58,592 nucleotides of DNA from Lactobacillus jensenii DSM 20557. Lineage in GTDB: Bacteria > Bacillota > Bacilli > Lactobacillales > Lactobacillaceae. This document shows positions 32,947 to 42,329 of the stretch, piece by piece. A model generated the notes under the pieces. That model was not told the DNA's origin. It ran no database searches and saw only the letters and a list, made by a program, of their open reading frames with translations. The translations under genes were made by a program, and so were the position numbers. Numbering within the stretch: position 1 is the stretch's first letter; every line of letters begins with the position of its first letter. Where the stretch lies: NCBI RefSeq assembly GCF_001436455.1, contig NZ_AYYU01000009.1, forward strand, positions 1 to 58,592, read 5' to 3'.

Positions 32947-33555
32947 TTATTTCTCCTTTTTAATTCCCCAAACATTATATGCAGCTAATGTTTTAGGATA
33001 TATTTTTTGTCGATTATTCGCTAAAAATTGTAATGTATGAGCTAGTTCATAGCCAACACCTGCATCTAAGTTAGAAAAAGTAACTTCTCTTGCTTCATCT
33101 ACACCAGAAAAGCTACGTCCTGGCTCAATATAATCAGCAACAAAAACAATTTTATCCAATGTCGTCATCTCAACATCCCCAGTAGTATGGCGTTTTATTG
33201 CAGTTAAAATTTCTGAATCCGTAATACTTAAATCACGTTTAATGAAATAAGTTCCAACAATTCCGTGCCAAATTGCCCGATTCCAGTTCAGTAAATCTTG
33301 ATTGAAATTATTCTTTGGGTCTTTTATAACACGAATAAATTCATCATTAGCCACTTGCTTCGCATAATCATGAATAAAGCCAGCTAAAGCAGCTTTATCT
33401 TCATCATAATTATTAAGCTTTGCTAATTTTCTTGCAGTAATACTAACACCCTGACAATGCCGAAAACGAGCCTCATCCATATTAGCACGTACCTTGTTTA
33501 CTAATAAATCACTAGATAAATCAGAAAAGGTTTTATTTAGATAAAAATCATTCAC
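32947..33555 (-). CDS. yqeK: YqeK HD-domain phosphohydrolase (symmetrical Ap4A hydrolase)
   Basis: The 202-residue HD-domain protein has RFRHCQGVSITARKLA and GFIHDYAKQ (metal-binding histidine and aspartate), NRAIWHGIVGTYF, and IKRHTTGD. Members split diadenosine tetraphosphate to ADP. GTG 33555 is the better start because AAAGGGGG lies ahead; an upstream start at 33591 would put 12 residues inside nadD. With GTG it overlaps nadD by 8 bases. Confidence 0.93.
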   Translation of the reverse strand: MNDFYLNKTFSDLSSDLLVNKVRANMDEARFRHCQGVSITARKLAKLNNYDEDKAALAGFIHDYAKQVANDEFIRVIKDPKNNFNQDLLNWNRAIWHGIVGTYFIKRDLSITDSEILTAIKRHTTGDVEMTTLDKIVFVADYIEPGRSFSGVDEAREVTFSNLDAGVGYELAHTLQFLANNRQKIYPKTLAAYNVWGIKKEK

Positions 33556-34177
33556 GATATAGCCCCCTTTGTTCAATATATTCCCGAACACTATCAGGAA
33601 CTAGGTATCTAATTGAAGTACCTGTTTTCACAGCATGACGGATTGCTGTTGAAGATAGACGAATATCAGGAGCATCAACCCAAATCAGTGGATAATGCGC
33701 TTCTTGTGTATATCCAGGTCGCCGAATCCCTACTAAAGTAGCTAATCTTGCCAATTCATCTGCATCTTTCCATGTATGGAATGAATTTACCTGGTCACTT
33801 CCCATAATTAAATAATAATTATTTTCCGGCGCTTCTTTCTTAAGATAATGCATTGTATCAATCGTATAAGAAATTCCTCCTCGATATAATTCAAGGAGCA
33901 TTACCTTAAATTTGGGATTATTTTTTGTAGCAAGTTCAAGCATATTAGCACGGTCTTCAGCTGGTATATTTAAAGCTAATTCTTTATGAGGTGGAATATT
34001 ATCTGGAATAAACCAAACTTCATCTAAATGTAATTTGGTCATTACCTGTTCTGCTGCAACTAAGTGAGCAATATGAACTGGATTAAAGGTTCCACCCATA
34101 ATACCAATTTGCTTACCTGAAATTTTTTTTATTTCTTGAGCCCTAACTTTAGGCTTATTTGCTACAACACAGTCCAT
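33548..34177 (-). CDS. nadD: Nicotinate-nucleotide adenylyltransferase
   Basis: Makes nicotinate adenine dinucleotide in NAD synthesis. The 209-residue protein has the GIMGGTFNPVHIAHL motif (nucleotidyltransferase HxGH at HIAH), VWFIPDNIPPHKE, and SSTAIRHAVKTGTSIRYLVP with the second signature. Length is slightly longer than the Bacillus enzyme because of about 24 N-terminal residues before the nucleotide motif. It follows yqeH; the yqeI gene normally between them is absent. Confidence 0.95.
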   Translation of the reverse strand: MDCVVANKPKVRAQEIKKISGKQIGIMGGTFNPVHIAHLVAAEQVMTKLHLDEVWFIPDNIPPHKELALNIPAEDRANMLELATKNNPKFKVMLLELYRGGISYTIDTMHYLKKEAPENNYYLIMGSDQVNSFHTWKDADELARLATLVGIRRPGYTQEAHYPLIWVDAPDIRLSSTAIRHAVKTGTSIRYLVPDSVREYIEQRGLYRE

Positions 34178-34190
34178 TTTTATACCTCTA

Positions 34191-35300
34191 TTAAATTAAC
34201 GCACGTCTAATTCCTTGACCAATTCCTCCCGGTAAATATGTCTTAACGACAACACCAGCGGGAACTGTAATAAAACCAATGCCGCCAAATAATAAATCAC
34301 TTTTAGTAGTTGGATGATAGGTTTGACCTTTCATTGCTGGTAAATTTTCATCCCCATGTGGTGGAGTTAGCAAATCACCAACATGTTTTTCATAAAAATC
34401 ATCCGCATTAGTTGTTTTTGTACGATGCACATATAATCCTCGTGCAGTGTAAACAGTGAAGCTAGTTTTTTTACCACTAATAAAATCAATTCTCCCCAAA
34501 CCGCCTAAAAAAAGTGTTTGTCCACTATTTAACTGATAAGTTGCTGGTTTCAGGGGTTTTTTTGGAGCGATTAAATCAAGATCTTTTGCATTTAAATATG
34601 ATGCAAGTTGCTTTTCAGTCATAATTCCTGGTGTATCAACCAAATAATGACCAGAATCAAGTGGGATCTTAATTTGATCAAGTGTAGTTCCAGGGAAGCG
34701 AGAAGTAGTAATTAAATCTTTTACATCTCCCATTAAATCAATAATTGAATTAATTAAAGTTGACTTACCAACATTTGTTGTACCTACAAAGTATACATCT
34801 TGATCTTGTGATGCTTGATCTAAATAAGTAATTAAATCTTGCAAGTTTCGCTTCTTAGCTGCACTAATTAGAAAAATATCCTTAGGATAAAGTCCCATTC
34901 TGTTAGCTTCTTGGCGCATCCAATCTTTAATCTTGGATTCTTTAGAGTTAAGTGGAAAAAGATCAACTTTATTACCAACTAAAATAAAGTCATTATTTCC
35001 AACAAAACGTTTTAATGATGGAATTAGCGAATTATTGAAATCAAATAAATCAACTACATTAACAATTAAAGCCTTTTTATCGCCCAGCGAATTCAACAAG
35101 CGTAAGAAATCATTATTATTTAATTCTACTGGCATAATTTCACTATAGTGGCGTAATCTAAAACACCGCTTACAATAGATTTCTTTATCTTCTCCATCAA
35201 GAGCCTTGTTTAATGCACTCGCAGGAAGAAAACCAGCTTCATTTTCATCTTCACTTTGTAAAATAGCTCCACAGCCAATACATCTTAATTCTTCATCCAT
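34191..35300 (-). CDS. yqeH: Circularly permuted GTPase YqeH, 30S subunit assembly
   Basis: An N-terminal zinc finger (CIGCG then YCKRCFRL) precedes the GTPase with motifs in permuted order: G4 GNKVDLFP, G5 SAAKKR, G1 GTTNVGKSTL, G2-like TTSRFPGTTLD and G3 DTPG. This arrangement defines YqeH. It is needed for 30S ribosome assembly in Bacillus. The start overlaps yqeG by 16 bases. Confidence 0.96.
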   Translation of the reverse strand: MDEELRCIGCGAILQSEDENEAGFLPASALNKALDGEDKEIYCKRCFRLRHYSEIMPVELNNNDFLRLLNSLGDKKALIVNVVDLFDFNNSLIPSLKRFVGNNDFILVGNKVDLFPLNSKESKIKDWMRQEANRMGLYPKDIFLISAAKKRNLQDLITYLDQASQDQDVYFVGTTNVGKSTLINSIIDLMGDVKDLITTSRFPGTTLDQIKIPLDSGHYLVDTPGIMTEKQLASYLNAKDLDLIAPKKPLKPATYQLNSGQTLFLGGLGRIDFISGKKTSFTVYTARGLYVHRTKTTNADDFYEKHVGDLLTPPHGDENLPAMKGQTYHPTTKSDLLFGGIGFITVPAGVVVKTYLPGGIGQGIRRALI

Positions 35301-35815
35301 TTTAGGCTCTCCTTGAACTCAATTTTTTTGTTTATATTTAAAAAGAAAAAGATAATTTTTTCAAAAAAGCGATTAATTCTTGTATTCCATTTATCAGTTT
35401 CAACAAGTGGCTTTACTAAAACTGTCTTAACACCAGCCAAATTTCCGGCCTGAATATCAGTAATTAATTGATCGCCTACCATTATAACGTCTTCCTTTGA
35501 CAAATTGTAATGCTTAAGTGCCTTTAAAATACCGAATGGCAACGGCTTTCTTGCATTAGCCCAAAATGCCACATTAAACTTACTTACTGCTTCACTTACT
35601 CGGTCTGGATTATTATTTGATATAACTATCAATTTAATTCCAGCTTTAGCTAATTTCTTATTTAAAATTGCCATTTCTTGACTACTCTCTCTAATGTTCC
35701 ATGCAAGTAAAGTATTATCTAAGTCAGAAAAAACAGCCTTAATTCCCATTCTTCTTAATCCAGTGGGATCTAAATGATATATTGTATCAATCGTATAAAT
35801 TGGTCTAAAAATCAT
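35285..35815 (-). CDS. yqeG: YqeG family HAD-IIIA phosphatase
   Basis: The 176-residue protein is a HAD phosphatase: motif I AVFSDLDNTLLAW (aspartate nucleophile), motif II VISNNNPD, K in the NARKPLPFG stretch, and motif IV MVGDQLITDIQAGNLAGV. Some members act on phosphatidylglycerophosphate; this one is not assigned. It is the first gene of the operon that ends with yceD and is well separated from adhE by a terminator. Confidence 0.93.
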   Translation of the reverse strand: MIFRPIYTIDTIYHLDPTGLRRMGIKAVFSDLDNTLLAWNIRESSQEMAILNKKLAKAGIKLIVISNNNPDRVSEAVSKFNVAFWANARKPLPFGILKALKHYNLSKEDVIMVGDQLITDIQAGNLAGVKTVLVKPLVETDKWNTRINRFFEKIIFFFLNINKKIEFKESLKWMKN

Positions 35816-35851
35816 TAATCTACTCCTAGTTTATGTACTCTTTATTATATG

Positions 35852-35893
35852 AAAAAAAAGCCCTCTCCTCAACAATTGAGAATAGGACTTTAT
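35852..35893 (-). terminator. Terminator of adhE
   Basis: On the minus strand AAGTCCTATTCTCAA and TTGAGGAGAGGGCTT form an imperfect long stem around TTG, followed by eight T residues. Confidence 0.75.
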
Positions 35894-35902
35894 TTTCTAC
35901 AA

Positions 35903-38500
35903 TTAAGCTTGATAAATTTTTAGAAGTAAATCTTTTATTTCACTAATCAACATTGCTGAAGGATTAGTTACAGTATTCTGATCACCATATGCTTCAACAG
36001 CTATTTCGCCTAGTTGCTTTTCAAACTCACTCTTACTAATACCATAATCCTTTAAACTCAAACTAATGTCTAAGCTATGTGCTAAATCACTGATTTTTTG
36101 ACATAAACCCTCAATTAGTTCATCATTTTTAGTTCCTTTAATTCCAAGGCTTTGGGCAATTTTTGCATAATCTCTATCTGCTCGATAAGTAGCATAATGT
36201 GGCCACATAGCTAATTTATTAGGTCTTTGTGCATTAAAACGAATTACGGCAGGCATTACCAAAATATCACTAACACCACTTGGCAAATTAAAATGTGAGG
36301 ATAAGCAATGAGCAATTGAATGGCCTACTCCTAAGAATGCGTTGCCATAAGCCATCCCCGCAAGAGTAGCTGCATTATGCATACGATTCCGAGCTGCCAA
36401 ATCACCCTTATAAGACTTTTCGAGATTTTCAAAAATCAAATCAATTGCTTCCATAGACCAGCCACGGGTAAAATCAGTAGCCATTGTAGAAACATATGAT
36501 TCTATAGCATGAGCTAAGGCTTCAAATCCAGCAGCAGCTATTAAGTTTTCAGGTAAATTCTGAACAAACTGATCATCCACGATTGCTACATCTGGATTCA
36601 ATGAATAATCACAAAGTGGATGCTTAATTCCTGTCTTTGCATCTTTAATAATTGCAAATGGTGAAACTTCTGAACCTGAACCAGAAGTAGTTGGAATGCA
36701 GACTAATTTTACTTTGTTATCTTTAGGGAAGCGAACTGTACGTTTACGAATATCTAAGAATTTTTGGTAGCTATCTTCAAAGGACATATCTGGATTTTCA
36801 TAAAACAGTCTCATCGCTTTAGCAGCGTCCATAACACTACCACCACCTAACGCAATTATGACATCAGGTTTAAAGATTTTCATCCTATGGACACCATCAA
36901 AAATCACATCACTATCGGGATCTGGATTTACCGCTTGAAAAATCTCATAACTTTTTTCTCCTAATCGATTTGCAAGAATATCGGTAATTCTATTTCCAAA
37001 TTCATTAGCAACAGTTTGATCGGTAACAATGAAAAAGCGACTAACATCTGGCATATGACGTAAATAATTAGCTGCATTATGTTCAAAGTAGGTCTTTTTC
37101 GGAACTTTGACCCACTGCATATTATCGCGTCTCATTGCGACTGTCTTTATATTAAGCAAATCACTTGCAGATACATTATGTGAAAGTGCATTAGCCCCAT
37201 AAGTTCCTGTTCCCAATGTCAAAGATGGTAATAAATTATTATACAAATCACCAACACCACCTAAGGCAGCCGGAGTGTTTACCAAAATTCGGCAAGCGGA
37301 CATTTTTATTGAGAACTCTTTAATTAAGGCTTGATTGTTTGTATGGATACCTGCAGTATGACCACGGCCACCATAATTTAATAATTCTGTACAAATCCGC
37401 AAAGCATCTTCATGATTCTTAGCTTTATAAAGGGTAAATACTGGTGACAGTTTTTCTGCTGATAAAGGATAATCCTTCCCTACTCCTTTATACTCTGCAA
37501 TCAAGACCTTAGTATCTTCAGGAACGTTAATTCCGCAAAGCTTAGCAATTTCATACGCGCTTTTACCGGCAATAGGACCTGCAACTGTCCCACGCTTTGG
37601 ATCAATAAATTTTTCAGTAAAAGGCTTAATTTCATTTTTCTTGAGGAAGTAACATTTCCAAGAAGCGAATTCTTTCTTTACTTGTTCATAAATACTACTA
37701 TCAACAACAACACTATTTTCTGAGGCACAAACCATGCCATTATCAAAAGTTTTAGATAAAACTATATCATAAACTGCTCGTTTAATATCTGCAGTTTCTT
37801 CAATATATGCAGGGCCATTACCTGGACCAACACCAATTGCAGGCTTACCTGAAGAATAAGCAGCTTTTACCATTGCTGGACCACCCGTTGCTAAAATTAA
37901 TTGTACTTCTGGATGATTCATCAATGCGCCAGTAGCTTCAATGCTTGGCTTTTCAATCCATTGAATACAATTTTTTGGAGCACCTGCACTAACTGCTGCT
38001 TTACGAATAATTTCTGCAGTTTTTACGCAACAGCGTTGCGCTTGAGGGTGAAATCCAAAAATAATTGTGTTTCTAGTTTTCAAGGCAATCAAGCTTTTGA
38101 AAAGTACAGTCGACGTTGGATTGGTAACTGGAGTTACACCTGCAATTACTCCAACTGGTTCAGCTATTTTTATTAATTCTTTTTCTTTATCTTCACTAAT
38201 AACACCAACTGTTTTTTCATGTCGCAATGAATTCCAAATGTTTTCAGTTGCGAACATATTTTTTATAGCCTTATCTTCTACAACGCCACGTCCAGTTTCT
38301 TCAACGGCCATTTTAGCTAAGGCGTAATTATTTTGTTCTCCCGCAATTGCGACCGCTTCACAAATTTTATCAATTTTTTCTTGATCAAAGTTTGCCATTA
38401 TATCTAAAGACTCATGAGCTCTCTTGACATATTTATTTATCATCGATTGAACTGAAGCTTCATTATTTGTTTGTGACTCAGATTTTTTTGCTAATACCAT
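35903..38500 (-). CDS. adhE: Bifunctional acetaldehyde-CoA/alcohol dehydrogenase
   Basis: Reduces acetyl-CoA to acetaldehyde and ethanol in fermentation, reoxidising NADH. The N-terminal half is a CoA-acylating aldehyde dehydrogenase with the catalytic cysteine in DNGMVCASENS and the GVGPGNGPAYI loop. The C-terminal half is an iron-dependent alcohol dehydrogenase with VIALGGGSVMDAAKAM, PTTSGSGSEVSPFA and metal-binding histidines in HAIESY and GVGHSIAHCL. The 865-residue length is normal. It forms filaments (spirosomes) in other species. AGGAGG precedes the start. Confidence 0.97.
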   Translation of the reverse strand: MVLAKKSESQTNNEASVQSMINKYVKRAHESLDIMANFDQEKIDKICEAVAIAGEQNNYALAKMAVEETGRGVVEDKAIKNMFATENIWNSLRHEKTVGVISEDKEKELIKIAEPVGVIAGVTPVTNPTSTVLFKSLIALKTRNTIIFGFHPQAQRCCVKTAEIIRKAAVSAGAPKNCIQWIEKPSIEATGALMNHPEVQLILATGGPAMVKAAYSSGKPAIGVGPGNGPAYIEETADIKRAVYDIVLSKTFDNGMVCASENSVVVDSSIYEQVKKEFASWKCYFLKKNEIKPFTEKFIDPKRGTVAGPIAGKSAYEIAKLCGINVPEDTKVLIAEYKGVGKDYPLSAEKLSPVFTLYKAKNHEDALRICTELLNYGGRGHTAGIHTNNQALIKEFSIKMSACRILVNTPAALGGVGDLYNNLLPSLTLGTGTYGANALSHNVSASDLLNIKTVAMRRDNMQWVKVPKKTYFEHNAANYLRHMPDVSRFFIVTDQTVANEFGNRITDILANRLGEKSYEIFQAVNPDPDSDVIFDGVHRMKIFKPDVIIALGGGSVMDAAKAMRLFYENPDMSFEDSYQKFLDIRKRTVRFPKDNKVKLVCIPTTSGSGSEVSPFAIIKDAKTGIKHPLCDYSLNPDVAIVDDQFVQNLPENLIAAAGFEALAHAIESYVSTMATDFTRGWSMEAIDLIFENLEKSYKGDLAARNRMHNAATLAGMAYGNAFLGVGHSIAHCLSSHFNLPSGVSDILVMPAVIRFNAQRPNKLAMWPHYATYRADRDYAKIAQSLGIKGTKNDELIEGLCQKISDLAHSLDISLSLKDYGISKSEFEKQLGEIAVEAYGDQNTVTNPSAMLISEIKDLLLKIYQA

Positions 38501-38540
38501 GAATAGATCCTCCTTAGCATGTGAATCTTTTTACAATTAG

Positions 38541-38570
38541 AGTATAATTCCACAAAGAAAGCGTTGTAAA
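38541..38570 (-). promoter_or_regulatory. adhE promoter with a weak cre-like site
   Basis: On the minus strand TTTACA (38565-38570), 18 bases, then TATACT (38541-38546). A cre-like sequence (38556-38569) overlaps the -35 end with 12 of 14 matches, and a second core AAGCGCT lies at about 38640-38650. No convincing Rex box was found. Confidence 0.5.
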
Positions 38571-38691
38571 TAGTTATTTAACATTGTTATTTTTTCACGA
38601 TAAAGTTACAATTATCAGTCCATAGCTCTTTCAATATGGTAAGCGCTGCCATCAAAAAATAAATAGTTCATCACTTCACATATTAAGCAAC

Positions 38692-38722
38692 AAAAAAAGA
38701 CCAAGAATTTAATCTTGGTCTC
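38692..38722 (-). terminator. Terminator of rplT
   Basis: On the minus strand AGACCAAGATTAAATTCTTGGTCT is a perfect hairpin (AGACCAAGA/TCTTGGTCT) followed by seven T residues. The rest of 38501-38738 holds only the adhE control region. Confidence 0.9.
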
Positions 38723-38738
38723 ATCTAAGAACTAAATC

Positions 38739-39095
38739 TTAGTTTAAAGCCTTCTTAGCAGTTGCTGCTAATTCAGCAAAAGTCTTTTCGTCGTTGTAAG
38801 CAATGTCAGCTAACATCTTACGGTTGATGTCAACACCAGCTACCTTCAAACCGTGCATTAACTTGCTGTATGAAAGGTCGTTTTGACGAGCTGCTGCATT
38901 AATACGAGCAATCCATAACTTTCTGAATTCGCTCTTACGCTTACGACGGTCACGGAATGCGTACTTGTATGAAACAAATAATTGAGTACTTGCTGCTTTA
39001 AATTGCAAGTGCTTTGAACCACGGTAACCCTTGGCAAGCTTTAAAACCTTCTTACGACGTTTACGTGTAACAGTACCACCTTTAACTCTTGGCAT
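38739..39095 (-). CDS. rplT: 50S ribosomal protein L20
   Basis: The 118-residue L20 sequence is clear ([21 protein letters not shown] and [26 protein letters not shown], here given in parts). L20 binds 23S rRNA early in assembly and is usually the repressor of this operon through the leader RNA. It is last in infC-rpmI-rplT. Confidence 0.98.
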   Translation of the reverse strand: MPRVKGGTVTRKRRKKVLKLAKGYRGSKHLQFKAASTQLFVSYKYAFRDRRKRKSEFRKLWIARINAAARQNDLSYSKLMHGLKVAGVDINRKMLADIAYNDEKTFAELAATAKKALN

Positions 39096-39138
39096 CTGAA
39101 ATTCCTCCTAATTCGCTATCTATATTTCTAAAATGTTA

Positions 39139-39339
39139 TTAACGCATTTGGGAAAGCATTTGCTTGATGCGCTTTAAGTCACTGCGTGAAACCATTGCAG
39201 CTTTTCTCAAATGACGACGTTGCTTCTTAGTCTTACCGTGGAAACGGTGACCAGTAAATGCGTGATGACGCTTTAAACCACCATTACCAGTTCTCTTGAA
39301 ACGCTTTGCTGAAGCGCGGTGTGTTTTTTGTTTAGGCAT
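39139..39339 (-). CDS. rpmI: 50S ribosomal protein L35
   Basis: The 66-residue [20 protein letters not shown] start and [16 protein letters not shown] block are L35. ATG 39339 follows GGAGGAAATAAAC; the in-frame extension upstream is not used. It lies 29 bases after infC and 43 before rplT. Confidence 0.98.
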   Translation of the reverse strand: MPKQKTHRASAKRFKRTGNGGLKRHHAFTGHRFHGKTKKQRRHLRKAAMVSRSDLKRIKQMLSQMR

Positions 39340-39368
39340 GTTTATTTCCTCCAATTAACAAGTTTTTT

Positions 39369-39896
39369 TTACTTCTTATCCTTTTCACTCTTAGGAGCAA
39401 GCATTAAGAACATACTTCTGCCTTCCATCTTAGGCTTAGCAGTAACATTAGCAATATCCTTAGTTGCTTCTGCCATCTTCTCTAATACTTCAAGTCCTAA
39501 TTCAGTATGAGTGATTGCTCGACCTCTAAAGCGAATAGAAACGCGTACCTTAGCGCCTTCCTTGCTTAAGAACTTTCGAACATGGTTCAACTTAGTGTCG
39601 AAGTCGTTACCTTCAATAGTTGGACTTAAACGAATTTCCTTAACACTAACAGTCTTTGACTTCTTACGTGATTCCTTAAGCTTCTTTTGTTGTTCGAAGC
39701 GATACTTACCATAGTCCATAATGCGAGCTACTGGTGGCTTGGCATTTGGAGAAATAAGTACTAAATCTAAATCTGCATCGGCTGCTTGGTTTAAGGCCTC
39801 GTTTTTAGAAACGACACCAACTTGTTCACCATCTTCGCCAATCAAACGAACTTCGCGTGCGCGAATGCTTTCGTTTAAAATTAAATTCCGTGGTAT
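39369..39896 (-). CDS. infC: Translation initiation factor IF-3 with a non-AUG start
   Basis: Homology clearly extends upstream of the first usual start codon (TTG at 39845): codons before it encode [19 protein letters not shown], the conserved IF-3 N-terminus. The only starts in reach of the SD (GGAGGTGA, 39903-39910) are AUC 39902, too close, and AUA 39896, six bases past the SD. AUA 39896 is preferred, giving 175 residues. infC of other bacteria uses AUU in a similar way so that IF-3 represses its own translation. The rest ([31 protein letters not shown]) is standard. Confidence 0.9.
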   Translation of the reverse strand: MPRNLILNESIRAREVRLIGEDGEQVGVVSKNEALNQAADADLDLVLISPNAKPPVARIMDYGKYRFEQQKKLKESRKKSKTVSVKEIRLSPTIEGNDFDTKLNHVRKFLSKEGAKVRVSIRFRGRAITHTELGLEVLEKMAEATKDIANVTAKPKMEGRSMFLMLAPKSEKDKK

Positions 39897-39910
39897 AACG
39901 ATTCACCTCC

Positions 39911-40046
39911 ATGTTAATTTGAGGACAAGAAAAAAGCGGGTATGGATAAAACAACCCGCCTTTAATCAACAGAAATTATCGATTAGCCTAGAGGTTTTAT
40001 CTTTAACTTAGGCGAGAAGCGGGAGCTTCTTCTTGTTCTCAACTAG
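39911..40046 (-). ncRNA. infC-rpmI-rplT leader (L20-type) with attenuator
   Basis: From the transcription start near 40046, the minus-strand leader contains GAAGCTCCCGCTTCTCGCC, a sequence typical of L20 leaders, then a strong terminator (39928-39960: GCGGGT and ACCCGC around a long loop, followed by TTTTTT). It ends just before the infC ribosome binding site. L20 binding would favour the terminator and lower the whole operon. The match to the Rfam L20 leader is by recognition, not by search. Confidence 0.8.
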
Positions 40047-40052
40047 TTAAAC

Positions 40053-40081
40053 ATTATACTTTATCCAGCTATACCAGTCAA
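40053..40081 (-). promoter_or_regulatory. Promoter of infC-rpmI-rplT
   Basis: On the minus strand TTGACT (40076-40081), 17 bases, then TATAAT (40053-40058). This is close to consensus. Confidence 0.8.
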
Positions 40082-40106
40082 GCTCTAAATTAATTTCAAA
40101 TATTGA

Positions 40107-42038
40107 TTACTTTTCTCTTGAATATGAATCTACATCAGCTTGTAATTCATTGATAAATTGATCTAAGCTCATTGATTCTTGCTTTTCAGTACCGTAAGGA
40201 CGAACGTTTACGGCGTTACTGTTCATTTCATCGTCACCTAATACTAAAGTGTAAGGTACCTTTTGAGTTTGAGATTCACGAATCTTGTAACCCATCTTTT
40301 CATTTCTAAAGTCAACTTCTGCTCTGAAGCCGTGCTTAAGTAATTCATCACGAACCTTCTTAGCGTATTCACCATGAGCATCTAAGTTAACTGGGATAAT
40401 TTCAACTTGTTCTGGTGCAAGCCAAGTTGGGAAAGCACCCTTGTAGATTTCAGTCAAGTAAGCAATGAATCTTTCCATAGTACCAACAATACCACGGTGA
40501 ATCATAACAGGACGGTGTTCTTCGCCATCTTGACCAACGTATGACAAGTCAAATCTTTCTGGAAGCATGAAGTCAAGTTGGATAGTTGACATAGTTTCAT
40601 CGTTACCCAAGGCAGTCTTAGTTTGAATATCAAGCTTAGGACCGTAGAATGCTGCCTCACCTTCTGCTTCAACGTAGTCAAGGCCTAAGTCATCCATAGC
40701 ACCCTTAAGCATCTTTTGACTTCTTTCCCACATTTCGTCATTTGCAAAGTACTTGTCAGTGTTCTTTGGATCACGGTATGACAATCTGAAGTAGTAATCA
40801 GTAATGTCAAAGTCCTTGTATACATCCATGATTAACTTCAAAATCTTAGCAAATTCTTCTTGAACTTGTTCTAAGGCTACAAATGTGTGACCATCGTTCA
40901 AAGTCATTTCACGTACACGTTGAAGACCTGAAAGGGCACCTGATTTTTCATAACGGTGCATCATACCAAGTTCAGCAATTCTGATTGGTAATTCACGGTA
41001 TGAACGAATGTGGTGCTTGTAAACTTGAATGTGGCTTGGGCAGTTCATAGGACGTAATTCAAGCATTTCGCCATCACCCATATCCATTGGTGGGAACATG
41101 TCTTCACGGTAGTGTGCCCAGTGGCCTGAAGTCTTGTAAGCATCAAGGTTCATTAAAACTGGAGTGTATACGTGTTGGTAACCATCAGCTAATTCTTTAT
41201 CGATGATGTAACGTTCAATAACGCGACGAATAGTTGCACCCTTTGGCATCCAGTAAGGAAGACCTGCACCAACCTTAGGATCTACAAAGAAGAGGTCAAG
41301 ATCACGACCGATAGTTCTGTGGTCACGTTCCTTAATTTCAGCACGACGCTTAAGGTCTGCTTCAAGATCTGCTTCCTTAAAGAAAGCAGTACCGAATAAT
41401 CTTTGAAGCATTGGGTTAGAACTCTTCCCTTGCCAGTAAGCACCAGCTACTGATAATAACTTGAAGTGCTTTACCTTACCTGAGTTTGGCAATAATGCAG
41501 CAAAGCCAAAGTCGACAAAGTCACCCATCTTGAAGGCAGCAACTTCATCGCCTTCGCTCTTAAGAAGTTCCATCTTGAATGGATCATTCTTAAATTGAGC
41601 TTCAAGTTCACTCTTCTTAACCATTACTGGTTCAATTGCTTGACCATTCTTAATTAACTTAGCAATTGCCTTTTCTAATTCTGGTAATTCAGTTACCTTA
41701 ATTTGGTCTTCTTTGTCAGTATCTACGAAGAAGCCATCTTCATTTGCTTCATGTTCACCTAAGCGAAGTTCTGGGTACTTAGCTTGAGCTGCTGCTTCAA
41801 GTAAAAAGGCAACAGTATCACGTAAAACTGCCAAACCAGCTTCATCTTTATCAGTCAAAATTGCAACTTCACTATCTTTTTCAAGCATGAAGTTTACTGA
41901 CTTAACTTCGCCATCAACTTTTGCAGCTACAGCAGCCTTACCAAGAGAAGTAGAAATACCCTTGGCTAAATCTAATACTGAAACGGCTTGATCAAAGTCT
42001 TTCTTTGAGCCATCTGGTAAAGTAATTGAAAAACTCAT
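40107..42038 (-). CDS. thrS: Threonyl-tRNA synthetase
   Basis: Charges tRNA-Thr. The 643-residue protein has an N-terminal TGS domain ([11 protein letters not shown]), an editing domain, and a class II core: motif 1 [25 protein letters not shown] (given in part), motif 2 [25 protein letters not shown] in part, and motif 3 [14 protein letters not shown]. The C-terminal anticodon-binding domain ends with [17 protein letters not shown]. In many ThrS the zinc is held by C, H, H; MNCPSHI and HGF-type residues are seen. Confidence 0.97.
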   Translation of the reverse strand: MSFSITLPDGSKKDFDQAVSVLDLAKGISTSLGKAAVAAKVDGEVKSVNFMLEKDSEVAILTDKDEAGLAVLRDTVAFLLEAAAQAKYPELRLGEHEANEDGFFVDTDKEDQIKVTELPELEKAIAKLIKNGQAIEPVMVKKSELEAQFKNDPFKMELLKSEGDEVAAFKMGDFVDFGFAALLPNSGKVKHFKLLSVAGAYWQGKSSNPMLQRLFGTAFFKEADLEADLKRRAEIKERDHRTIGRDLDLFFVDPKVGAGLPYWMPKGATIRRVIERYIIDKELADGYQHVYTPVLMNLDAYKTSGHWAHYREDMFPPMDMGDGEMLELRPMNCPSHIQVYKHHIRSYRELPIRIAELGMMHRYEKSGALSGLQRVREMTLNDGHTFVALEQVQEEFAKILKLIMDVYKDFDITDYYFRLSYRDPKNTDKYFANDEMWERSQKMLKGAMDDLGLDYVEAEGEAAFYGPKLDIQTKTALGNDETMSTIQLDFMLPERFDLSYVGQDGEEHRPVMIHRGIVGTMERFIAYLTEIYKGAFPTWLAPEQVEIIPVNLDAHGEYAKKVRDELLKHGFRAEVDFRNEKMGYKIRESQTQKVPYTLVLGDDEMNSNAVNVRPYGTEKQESMSLDQFINELQADVDSYSREK

Positions 42039-42055
42039 CTAAAAACCTCCGGAAA

Positions 42056-42262
42056 CAAAAAAAGCCCCAGCATGAGAAAATCTCACGCTGGGACGAATAT
42101 TATCGTGGTTCCACCCAAATTTAGCGTACAAAAATACGCTCTCAAATAGATCGATATTGGGATCAAACCAAGTTTATTAACATCTTCAAGAAAAAAGGTG
42201 GGGTGCTATTTTAATGGGGGCTTTCAGAACTAGGCCCCTCTCTCTGAGGCAAATAGCATCAT
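42056..42262 (-). ncRNA. T-box leader for thrS (threonine)
   Basis: The minus strand contains the T-box core GGGTGGAACCACG (42104-42116), then a terminator with arms TCCCAGCGTGAGA and TCTCATGCTGGGG followed by seven T residues. A long Stem I lies upstream, with AGAGAG near its apex and pairing arms GCTATTT and AAATAGC. The Thr specifier is probably ACC at 42202-42204, although the base after it is C rather than the usual purine, so I am less sure of it. Confidence 0.88.
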
Positions 42263-42281
42263 GTCTTTTATCTAAGATAAA

Positions 42282-42309
42282 ATTATACCCCGTCAAAAAT
42301 ATGATGCAA
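42282..42309 (-). promoter_or_regulatory. Promoter of the thrS leader
   Basis: On the minus strand TTGCAT (42304-42309), 16 bases, then TATAAT (42282-42287). The perfect dyad TTTTATC/GATAAAA (42266-42282) spans the likely start site. Confidence 0.65.
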
Positions 42310-42329
42310 GTCTTTTAATTAAATTCTTG

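Noticed and set aside
37901-38327. Overlapping plus-strand frames within adhE
   Set aside because: Antisense shadows of a conserved enzyme; composition follows the adhE codons.
5882-38500. Prophage or defence island
   Set aside because: No integrase, portal, terminase, restriction, CRISPR or toxin-antitoxin genes were recognised; the genes are core functions in expected order.
38541-38700. Rex operator before adhE
   Set aside because: Half-sites such as TCGTGA and TTCACA exist but are not paired at the right spacing.
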